A stretch of 38,750 bases of DNA from Isotricha intestinalis (Eukaryota > Ciliophora > Litostomatea > Vestibuliferida > Isotrichidae), in the NCBI GenBank assembly GCA_023807065.1, contig JAJJLU010003681.1, positions 1-38,750 of the forward strand, written 5' to 3'. This document shows, one piece after another, positions 22,801 to 27,767 of this stretch (position 1 is its first letter; the number at the start of each line of letters is the position of its first letter). The translations under genes were made by a program, and so were the position numbers. A model generated the notes under the pieces. The model was given only the letters and a program-made list of their open reading frames with translations, made no database searches and was not told where the DNA came from.

Positions 22801-24509
22801 GATCAAATGAAGGATTTGAATTAGTAGAAAAGAACTTCCCAAATAAAATAAAAAGTGGTGAATGGTTAGTATTAAAAAATGTTCATTTAGCACCACAATG
22901 GTTAAATGAATTAGAGAAAAAATTATATTCAAATGAACCAAACCCAAACTTTAGATTATTTTTAACTATGGAATTTAATCCAAAAATTCCATCAAATGTA
23001 TTAAGAATATCTCGTAAATTTGTATTTGAATTACCATCAGGAATAAAGCATTCTTTAGTAAGATCATATGCAAATGTATTATCAGCTCAAAAGAGTGAAA
23101 AAGCACCAATTGAAAGATGTAGATTACATTTTCTTCTCTCATGGTTCCATGCTGTTATTGGTGAGAGATTAAGATATGTTCCGATTGGTTGGAGTAAATT
23201 TTATGAATTTAATGAAAGTGATCAAAGATGCGCTTTAGATGCTATTGATGAATGGATTAATATTCATGGGAAAGATAAAAGTAATATTGATCCTCATAAA
23301 ATTCCATGGGACGCTATTAGAACTATTATTCATCAATCTATGTATGGCGGAAAAATTGATAATGAGTATGATATGAAAATTTTAGAATCACTTGTTAATT
23401 TGTATTTCAATGAAAAAACTTATGAATTAAATTATCCTCTTTATAAAACATCAAATATTAATAATAGTAATGTTTTAACTGTTCCAGAAAAGAGAAATAA
23501 TGCAGGATATATTGAATGGATTAATCAACTTCCTTCTGTTGAAAGTCCTGAATGGAGTGGTTTACCTAATAATGCTGAAAAATTAGTTAGAGAAACTGCA
23601 GCTAGAAGATTTATCACTGAAATTAATAAAATTCAAGGTGTTGAAGATGAAGAACTTTCTAGTGGAAGTGAAAAAAAAGCTGTTAGTTGGTTAGTTTTAG
23701 TTCAACAAAAAAGCGAAAAATTACTTCAAAATTTACCAATGGAAGTGAATTATCTTGAAGGAAATGAAAATAGTAACAATGATCCAATATTCCGTTTTTT
23801 AAAAAGAGAAGTAGGAATAGCAAGTAAATTATTAATTAGAGTAAGAGATGATTTATCAAAATTAATAAGTATGTGTAAAGGAGATATAAAATCAACAAAT
23901 GAATTAAGAGAAGTTGCAAAAAATGTTTTCAATGATTCAGTTCCAAAATCATGGCAATTATATAATACATTAGAATTAAATGTTACAGAATGGGTTCTTG
24001 ATTTTGGAAATAGAATAAAGCAATTGAATAAAATAACAAAAGAAGAAGATTATGGTAAAAGTTCTCTTTGGTTAGGAGGATTAATATTTCCAGAAGCATA
24101 TTTAACTGCAACAAGACAAAGTGTAGCTCAAGAATTAAAAGTTCCATTAGATGAATTAATTTTAAGTGTTGAATTACCTAAAACAATTACTGATATTCCA
24201 AATACTAATTATGTTCTTAAAGGATTATGTATTGAAGGTGCAGAATGGAATTATGATTCAAATAAATTAATTATGACTGATAATTTATTCTGTCAATTAC
24301 CTCCTTTCATGATTAAATGGTCTGTTAAAGATGATAAAGGAATTAATGGAATGTTTCCTATTCCTGTTTATTTAAATACTATGAGAAAAAATCTACTTTT
24401 TTCTGTTTATATTAATAATGAAAGTGAATTGTCTAATGAAGATTGGTATCAAAGAGGAATTGCACTTATTTCTTGGAATAAAACTTATGAATATAATAAT
24501 GATAATTAA
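10824..24509 (+). CDS. DYNC1H1: Cytoplasmic dynein 1 heavy chain
   Basis: A 4561-aa minus-end-directed microtubule motor, close to the usual length of about 4600, in one uninterrupted exon. The N-terminal tail resembles cytoplasmic dynein 1 rather than axonemal chains: FIKK near 105-109 followed by a tail dimerisation region. AAA1 P-loop GPAGTGKT starts at residue 1845, followed by CFDEFNR. AAA2 P-loop GQSGTGKS starts at 2140, AAA3 GPPGSGKT at 2514 and AAA4 GQSGVGKT at 2854, so all four Walker A motifs are intact. The stalk coiled coil leaves the ring at about 3097-3190, the microtubule-binding domain is about 3193-3312, and the return helix about 3323-3412. AAA5, AAA6 and a C-terminal domain follow (about 3900-4561). 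It would carry cargo and position nuclei and spindles. The subtype call rests on overall tail and head resemblance recalled by eye. Confidence 0.95.
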   Translation: MNNPVSNQEQEDSETSEINIQPLIEYITNLSMLMIDIEKEKLHQFLEQQNHLNLLKKFAVDPTLKLISITKNENESNEGIDDIFLETELQYKPMKTSTVVFIKKVPNINCKNISSIKKDLQVLNFSSEGNDNSIFQNMQNYIQNTFCPLFNSFSEKMIEKNESQNLRSNAIQTVKKNINELVILLSQAQKNSNIPTVKLETEANLKSKIEEIRNKTGKEPSIEELSKIYNDDDITKLCEIINKWKADISNLIKFEREVSQGDTMEEINFWRDYEITLKNVKIQIESPEVKITLGLVANAKKFFITKGFEEDSKLDEPIRKVEFNNLLLKELPISPLLVSTKIPDITMYLQKIFEHIKNKMKLSWYPVQRMMNLIEVISKDLNSHLISILGNKLMIMKFPDFINLYKECKELFSNGWDAEYEKLKKEIPLITKLRNEKSLIIYPKSFEHDNLKKRLKELKKFRVEHQNLIDITTSLSGGNETENNGGLVKEIQLAYDKICEINILDLSKNGEVNWVNAKSEYSKVTEKIEGQISNSLSDQLASAQSVNDKFKIFNKFSKLMKRQRVQNAIQEYQTQILESIEKNLLELRDKLLNEYENDSASQMSKIKGIPDVSGKTIWYHQFNRKANVYKKRIEVILGENWESLNNGKKLKEIIDFIISNSNSKSKDLDKFNNSIIQLDSSNYNLDKIYLIENKQNKYEIRVNFDPKLIDLFQEVRLIQKFKNVSTIVISRSMENKTNYPFAIALGDAFRTFNNCCEKIKSEPKITKLIAKQKRDIQDLIKNNVLTTWSNFPKLDKFTKDICEKVSSFEETVRDLISKISQIESLFVQIQKSPLQKNLISEKIHNIQNIIDEIVTCSNMKIWIKEVDTKLEGILIKKLEQVISTWIEEFKAPKPLENAVLLNECESLKIKITDQIINIQPSLQEAREYWYNQLNLAMSIILSNKRLSYRIVSQKEVNLDKETTYRDIIKLIDINLLRNSYNDIENEFSKCEEYVKTWLSYQVLWDIQPKTIYDKLGDDMEKWQQLMTELKEERKTFDNSESEKIFGAICIDYSAVQAKVNNKYDSWHTEIMNKFAETTNENLKSFYTKITEAKTKLENSNLENLNTDIIECITDIQEIKKNMNNWKNDLTRYKNCKNILEKQKYRFSNDFIDMDKVESEWSKLQQILEKKWKLMEEQIPTLQGRIQADESRINERIKKLDNYWNEKNPEKANSPSEALKILNEANTQLVNVKDDYIRNCKAKELLDMDIGDPNRLNPIEEQIASLREVWNALNNIFSRVESYKDTPFVAVNPEKTKKEIEEALIEINNLPPKIRNYEAAEIVKKRLEQMKKENNIISDLRTEAIKADRHWPQILKLLQIKKSYSNDLILEDFWKCNLLQREKKLYEIINQATGELVLENYIKKSKDFWEEYELELVRYKDKCKLIRGWDDLFTKLDEHINSFQSMSNSPYYGVFKDLIEPSKDKLEKIRLLFNEWVDIQRKWVYLEGIFFGSADIMNELPADYNKFKSIDSEFTQLMKKVSNKPLIFKVMEIPNLKSTLEEKIKTALERIQKALYNFLEKQRQNFARFYFIGDEDLLEIIGNSKDVMKITRHFNKMFAGMNALICKDGNEMSGMISREFEEVPFEKSVKISDDPVVYQWLTKVEDQMHFTLATRLEKAVLEISEMDYINKVDEFISWIEKYPAQITVLSSQVLWSASIECALTGKKTLHSLPDNFQLKDEENVINNMLSALSDQVLKDIKVDMRKKLEQLITELVHQRDVVRLLELKEVSNVDAFEWLYYMRFYFYPKTKDVLKRLQIKMSNASFDYGFEYLGVAEKLIQTPLTDRCYLTLTQGLYFRLGGAPFGPAGTGKTESVKALGGQLGRFVLVFNCDENFDNKAMERIFVGLCQVGAWGCFDEFNRLEERILSAVSQQILIIQLGLREYAKTIDLMGKIIKLNHQMGIFVTMNPGYAGRSQLPDNLKQLFRQMAMVKPDKDMIAQVTLYSQGYKTAERLSSKMVSLFELCFNQLSSQSHYDFGLRALKSVLVNAGNLKRREDAERKITHKNEDMPIEQWEQNILLKSVCDTLIPKLVSEDITLFNSLLIGVFPDCKVEEVKEDELRSKIEELCNLRNLLPEEKFINKIIQLYSIQKMHHGVMMVGQSGTGKSAAWKILLEALQLIDGIKGESYIIDPKAVNKDNLYGKLDPTTLDWTDGVFTGTLRKILDNQRGESGKRHWIIFDGDVDPEWAENLNSVLDDNKLLTLPHGDRLQIPPNVRIMFEVESLKFATLATVSRCGMVWFSEDIVTTDMMFSHYLKRLTQANYDDSMNYLSNQSGGMNEFENKNENDDESQVRHQSVEALKPFFESGCFVQQALDEVEKYNHIMDFTKIRVIESMFALLRKGTSNIIEYNDNHSEFPFTEDQIFTYMSKWLVISIIWGFGGSLSLGNRTDFSNKLKGLTSEIDFPNDNNFAMIDYEVKMGENKWQPWKMKVPNTDIEPSKVSDADIVIPTVDTVRHQEILCSWISEHRPFILCGPPGSGKTMTLMATLKILTDFEMVFINFSSSTTPDLILKTFDHYCEYVKSSNGIILRPKQSNKYLVVFCDEINLPEMDKYSTQVVITFLREITEQNGFWRPLDKQWIKLERIQFVGACNPPTDVGRHPLNNRFLRHCPLLYVDFPGKDSLKQIYGTFNRALLRKGTSDMHQYSEALTDAMVEFYTECQLHYTPDIQPHYIYSPRELTRWKHALNESIESMNSMDDLVRLWAHEALRLFQDRLVLDEEKQWCDQLVDKIGGKFFATSSPNTLSRPILFTNLITKTYVSCDKDELVKNIEGKLKIFYEEELDVPLVIFDSVLEHILRIDRVLKQPIGHLLLVGQSGVGKTTLSRFVAWMNNLTVFQIKAGRNYGVADFDADLRSIMKRAGCKGEKICFIFDESNVLGPAFLERMNALLASGEVPGLFEGDEYISLINSAKEFIIKEQKAADTEEEIYKAFIKGVQRNLHVVFTMNPLSPDFSNRAASSPALYNRCVIDWFGDWSRDGLYQVANKLTEYVECRNENFSKPGLDSESMHGLIVDSITSYHMIIKDLNDKLMKNAKKFNYITPRDFLDFIKHFINLQKEKSEELNEQQVHINKGLQKIIETENTVNELKQSLAVKKIELDKKQIETKAKFEKIMEDTEKARVSKEKAEKQRIKVEEMKSQIEERQKKVEYELSTVVPKMEAAKAAIGNMSPKSVAALKGLRKETENTRTALKLTAIIYLAVSQKKIVSTIDWNGIRSCIMKEDFISTIKNMRAEDLNEKVTDIIKKEMYNPANHWDINTISSAFKEVGLLAEWIQSTVECSSINNQMEPLKNEIKGLASQAEKLENEYNTIAKEIQDLEANIAQLKINYEESVVESNNIKTDMEEVKNKVERSEKLLENLSSEKNRWSEQMNEFKIHIYNLLGDTFLSSSFLAYIGFYDAYYRKYLRENGREILKQHDIIFSHDLDEVEWLTKPNDKVIWQKCSLPADNICTENATILQRFNRYPLIIDPAGQATEFIKIFYQSKKLNTTSFTDSNFLKTLESALRFGYPILVQDVEKIDPIMNSLLNKEIHKQGGRNLIRIGDQEIDFSLTFNMFMVTRDSSCHFTPDLCSRVTFLNFTITPSSLQNQILSIILKSERPEVDKAKEDLVKAQRDFKLQLRQLEEDLLTALNSEGNLLENDKVMSRLEEIKKKSYDISIEVSKSEDIMKELETTMNEYMPIATMSSRIFFALDSLDTIFYLYKFSLTFFMDVLNFVIKSEKLEEIPKNNYTDRQNFIISELFKIIYHRVGFSLLNKDVLIFAMRLAQIRLGDKFKNEINVLLKINSNIMNDASDISAQIMGGKLTLNQRKQISELIKNETFKDLYQDINSKNENWINFLNDPQAENSIPIEFLNKEREKIKNEKDQKIFDELTKSIILLIFRPDRMMTKIYSFLKEIFNEEFVTIPELDLVKVVQEESNCKSPILFCSAPGFDASTKIESLARQLNKKFLSIAIGSNEGFELVEKNFPNKIKSGEWLVLKNVHLAPQWLNELEKKLYSNEPNPNFRLFLTMEFNPKIPSNVLRISRKFVFELPSGIKHSLVRSYANVLSAQKSEKAPIERCRLHFLLSWFHAVIGERLRYVPIGWSKFYEFNESDQRCALDAIDEWINIHGKDKSNIDPHKIPWDAIRTIIHQSMYGGKIDNEYDMKILESLVNLYFNEKTYELNYPLYKTSNINNSNVLTVPEKRNNAGYIEWINQLPSVESPEWSGLPNNAEKLVRETAARRFITEINKIQGVEDEELSSGSEKKAVSWLVLVQQKSEKLLQNLPMEVNYLEGNENSNNDPIFRFLKREVGIASKLLIRVRDDLSKLISMCKGDIKSTNELREVAKNVFNDSVPKSWQLYNTLELNVTEWVLDFGNRIKQLNKITKEEDYGKSSLWLGGLIFPEAYLTATRQSVAQELKVPLDELILSVELPKTITDIPNTNYVLKGLCIEGAEWNYDSNKLIMTDNLFCQLPPFMIKWSVKDDKGINGMFPIPVYLNTMRKNLLFSVYINNESELSNEDWYQRGIALISWNKTYEYNNDN

Positions 24510-24634
24510 ATTTTCTAACATTTAAATTTTCAATTTAATTGAAAGAATTTTATCTAATTATTATAATAAAAATTTATTTTTAATTTTTATTTTTTTATTA
24601 TAAATACTTTATAATTGAAAATAATATCTAATAA

Positions 24635-25222
24635 ATGCAGAAATGGAATATTAAATCAATAATATTTACTGCATTTATTCTCGAATTAATTCAATCAATT
24701 AATTCAAAAACAATAAATGAAAATAAAAATGAATCACCAAAAAGCAAAAAAGATGAAGAAAAAAATAATTTAATATATTTAACAATTCAACTATGTCAAT
24801 CCTGATCTTATAAAAGTTACTTTATGGAAATTCAACAAATCATGGAGAAAAATTTTAAAAATGTGATAGTGAATGGAGAAGAATATCCTTTATCACAAAC
24901 ACGAAAATTTTTATCTTATTCAGTAATGGCAATTCAATTTTTAATATTTACATTATTAATATTATGTAATTTTAAAAATATTATTAATTCAATACTACCA
25001 AATAATTTAATTGATTGGATTGGAGAGAATAAATTGCGTACTTTCTTTATTACTTTTTTTATGGGAAATTTATTACAAAGTAATATTTCTAATACAGGAG
25101 CTTTTGAAATTTTTTATAATGGAAATCAAATTTGGTCTAAACTTAATATGGGTGATGTACCTAATATTAATCAATTAATTCAAATGCTTATTCAGAATGG
25201 AGCTAATTTTATTAAAGTTTAA
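24635..25222 (+). CDS. SELENOT: Selenoprotein T (UGA read as selenocysteine)
   Basis: A 195-aa thioredoxin-like ER oxidoreductase, the same length as typical SelT. From ATG 24635 the frame crosses TGA at 24803-24805 and continues to TAA at 25220-25222. The redox motif is CQSU (Cys54, Sec57), compared with CVSU in animals. Residues 1-24 form a signal peptide or anchor. A hydrophobic segment lies at about 96-113. The C-terminal SelT signature includes WIGENK, NTGAFEI (about 153-159) and IWSKL. An internal ATG at 24824 opens a TGA-free frame of 132 aa, but starting there would discard the signal peptide and the whole active site. A SECIS follows 36 nt after the stop. It lies 125 bp downstream of dynein on the same strand. 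Confidence 0.94.
24803..24805 (+). other. Selenocysteine codon (TGA)
   Basis: The in-frame TGA sits at the C-x-x-U position of SelT (residue 57), followed by SYKSYF. Conservation of the flanking SelT sequence on both sides and the SECIS about 470 nt downstream show it is recoded and not a stop. Confidence 0.93.
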
Positions 25223-25258
25223 AAAATTTTTATGATATAATAGAAAAGTTTTTTATTG

Positions 25259-25343
25259 TTATTTAATTCTTTTTTTGTGATAATTTGAATAAAAATCTTC
25301 TTTTTAAGATTTATTCAAATTTGATTTTATTTGAATTAAATAA
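25259..25343 (+). promoter_or_regulatory. SECIS element, type II form
   Basis: Helix I pairs 25259-25269 with 25333-25343 (11 bp). After an internal loop, the non-Watson-Crick quartet is formed by GTGA at 25277-25280 plus T25281, opposite T25322 and GAT at 25323-25325 (U·U, G·A, A·G, U·U). Helix II pairs 25282-25291 with 25312-25321 (10 bp). AA at 25292-25293 is unpaired on the 5' side. A mini-helix pairs 25294-25299 with 25306-25311 (6 bp) around a 6-nt loop. The unpaired AA below an extra apical stem is the type II arrangement. It lies in the 3' UTR of the SelT gene and directs Sec insertion. Confidence 0.93.
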
Positions 25344-25455
25344 TTTGATTTTTTTTCTTAATAAATTTTTAAATAGCATTTTTTAAATTTTTTTTCTGTT
25401 TAATTTACTTATTATATTTTTATTACTTTTAAAAATAGAAGAAAAAATCATTTAT

Positions 25456-27343
25456 TTATTTTTTTGTTGGCAACTTTTTATTTGAATTTTGTTTAATACC
25501 TTTAGCAATAATATTTTGTTTATTACTATTAATAGAAACACTAGGTCCAGAAGGAGGAACTAATTTTTTATTATTATTACTAATATTTTTATTTCCAACA
25601 TTAACATTTTTCTTAATAGAATTATTTGAATTAGAAATATTTTTATTATTAACCATTATATTAGTATTAGAAACAGTAGAATAATTAGAAATTTTAGAAG
25701 GAATATTCATATTAAGTTGAATATTATTATTATTCATAAAGCCAGAATTATTAAATGAATCTTCCATAATAGAATTAGATTTAATAGCACTAAATTCATT
25801 TTTAATATTTGCTAAATCTAAAACAATTAAAAAAAATAAATTTACTTTTTTGCATTTCATCATAATAACTTTGAGAATTATTTTGAGGTAAATGACTAAT
25901 AGGTTGAATATCATGAGGAAAATTGTTTCCTTGAATATAATTTCTTTCAACAGGATTTGTAGGAATTAAATTATAAGGTTTACTATTTAAATCATCATTT
26001 AAATCACTTTCAATAAAAACATCTCCATGTTCAGTATCATGAATTTCCATATTATATTCTTCAGTATTTGAATTAATTAATAAATTATTTTTCATATTCA
26101 TTGGAACTGAAGAAGCATTAACCCAATTATTATCTTTAATAATTGGATTATTATTGTTTATATTATTATTAATCATTTCATTATTTGGTTGAAAACTTTG
26201 ATTAACAGGAAATTGATTTTGATTATATAAATTATTATTATTATTAATGTTATTATTATTATTATTAATATTTCCTGTTATATTTATATCATTTACAATA
26301 TTTGAAGCTGCATTTGAAACTAAATCTGTTTTTACTTGATTTGTATCTAAAACATTCATTGCTTCCATATTCATAGCCATTACTCCTCTCATTACTACTT
26401 TTTTTAAATTTTCTTGAATTAAATTTCTTGATGCTAATAATTGCTCATTCTTCATATTTACTTCTGATAATTTATTTCTTAAATCTGATATCTCTTTACC
26501 ATAATATTGAGCCATTTCATTTAATTTATCTTCACATTCTTTCTCTTTTAAAGATATAATTTTATATATTTTCATTTCTTTCCAATTTCTCTTTAAATTA
26601 TCAAATATAAAACGTTTTAAATTATCATTATGTAATTTTTTAATTTTTTTTTCTTTATCTTTTTTATTTTTCTTTTTATCATGAAATTTTTTTAAAACAT
26701 TATAAAAAGCTTGAGACTTTAATTTTCTATTATAAGCGTTGACTTTCTGATTAAAAATAATATTATTAATTCTTTCTTTAATAATAATTTGTGAATTTAA
26801 TAATTTCTGAGTTTTAGTTAAATCATCTTTTAAATGTTCAATTAAATCACTTTTAGTACTTAATAAAGCATCACATTTTTGTCTTTCACTTTCAATAATA
26901 GATTTTTGTTCAATTAATAAATTTCTTTTAATACTCATAAAATCTTTTAAAGTATCAGTTCTAAAATTTTTAATCATAATATCTAATCTTCTTTTAAAAT
27001 TTTCAACATCTTCATCAATAATTTGAATATGATGATAAGTTTCTTTATTATTATTTGAATCTTGTCCACTAACTTGGGGAATATTTGATATATCATTTTC
27101 ATTTAATTCCATATTTGAAAAATTCACTTCTGATATATTGTTATTTAAAGTTTGAGGATTTATTTGATTTAAATTTTCATTTTCATTATTTATTTTTGAA
27201 ATTTGACCAAAGTTATTATTTGAATTAGTAAATATTACTTCTGATTGATTTCGCATTTCATTGGAATTATCATTTATTTTTTCATCGTTGGAATCCTTAT
27301 CAAATGATTCATCTTCAATCTTATATTTTTTAATATGTTCCAT
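25456..27343 (-). CDS. POC5: POC5-like centriolar/basal-body protein, spliced
   Basis: Exon 1 is 27343-25846 and exon 2 is 25817-25456, joined across a 28-nt intron, giving 619 aa. POC5 binds centrin and is part of the inner scaffold of centrioles. Seen: an Asn/Glu-rich N-terminus; a long coiled coil (about residues 85-330); short Trp/Phe-containing helices such as FDNLKRNWKEM resembling Sfi1-type centrin-binding repeats; and the hallmark block KKVVMRGVMAMNMEAMNVL around 314-332, equivalent to the FMRGVCALNLEAM block of animal POC5. The C-terminal half is Asn/Ser-rich and disordered, ending in a basic tail. The downstream frame at 25456-25950 is the same gene's second exon. It lies 120 bp downstream of the telomerase RNA candidate on the same strand. 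Confidence 0.85.
25818..25845 (-). other. 28-nt spliceosomal intron in POC5
   Basis: On the minus strand it starts GTAAAT and ends TTTTAG. Unspliced, the frame ends 13 residues later. Spliced, MQK joins NLANIKNEF and runs on for 120 residues of matching Asn-rich composition. Confidence 0.85.
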
Positions 27344-27462
27344 ATTTTAAATTAAAAATAATTAAAAATAAAAAAATAAAACAAAAAAAAATAAAAAATT
27401 AAATAAAAGAAATATTGAAATAATTTCAATATATAAATATGCTTTTTTTTTACTAATATTAT

Positions 27463-27617
27463 AAAAAGAAATGGGAGTAGACCCTATTTCAAAATTTAGG
27501 TTCTTTTCAACTCTCCCTTGGACTGGTTGGGTAAGATTAATTCTCTTTTTTGAGATGTTTAATTACATGGGGATTATAGACGACTTAAAAGTCGAGTTTT
27601 TTCCAATACCAGTCATA
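27463..27617 (-). ncRNA. TER: Candidate ciliate telomerase RNA
   Basis: About 153 nt, within the roughly 150-210 nt seen for ciliate telomerase RNAs, and clearly richer in G+C than its surroundings. On the minus strand, in order: stem I 5' strand 27614-27603 (GACTGG, then TTGG after a TA bulge) pairing with 27530-27521; stem II 27594-27581, a 5-bp hairpin CGACT/AGTCG with a 4-nt loop; a 5-nt spacer; template candidate AATCCCCA at 27575-27568; a region with alternative A/T hairpins where the pseudoknot would be (27567-27531); the stem I 3' strand; then 3' stem-loop IV, whose base pairs 27517-27513 with 27477-27473; and a terminal T5 at 27467-27463, a Pol III stop. The block from stem II into the template, GTC-x2-T-x-A-x-CCCCA, parallels Tetrahymena. 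The pseudoknot was not resolved by eye. Confidence 0.82.
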
Positions 27618-27635
27618 TTAATTTATTCATAACTC

Positions 27636-27677
27636 TTTATATATGATTGTAAAGATTAAAAAAATTTTTATGGGTTA
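27636..27677 (-). promoter_or_regulatory. Pol III type 3 promoter of the telomerase RNA: PSE and TATA box
   Basis: On the minus strand, TAACCCATAAA at 27677-27667 differs at one base from the ciliate PSE consensus TGACCCATNAA as I recall it. TATATAAA lies at 27643-27636. Taking 27616 as the first base, the PSE is at about -61 to -51 and the TATA at about -27 to -20, the spacing of U6-type Pol III genes. It occupies the gap behind the stop of the WD40 gene (27768). Confidence 0.8.
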
Positions 27678-27767
27678 ATAATAATTATATTGTTTATTTT
27701 TTTAATTTGAAATAAAAAATAAATTAATAAAAATATTTAAATTAAAAAAAACAAAAATAAATAAAAA

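Noticed and set aside
24824..25222. 132-aa protein starting at ATG 24824
   Set aside because: It would lack the SelT active site and signal peptide; the upstream frame with Sec codon and the SECIS explain it better.
25456..25950. Independent 164-aa gene on the minus strand
   Set aside because: Its first 44 codons overlap the POC5 frame and read intron; only 25456-25817 is coding, as POC5 exon 2.
27531..27567. Definite telomerase pseudoknot
   Set aside because: Several A/T pairings are possible (for example 65-61 with 42-38 in the last two digits), but one would cover the template end and none is clearly a pseudoknot by eye.
27463..27617. U1, U4, U5, 5S or SRP RNA
   Set aside because: Short local resemblances (a CTTAC segment, a T-run like an Sm site, ATGGGAG) are not in the right order or structure for any of these RNAs.
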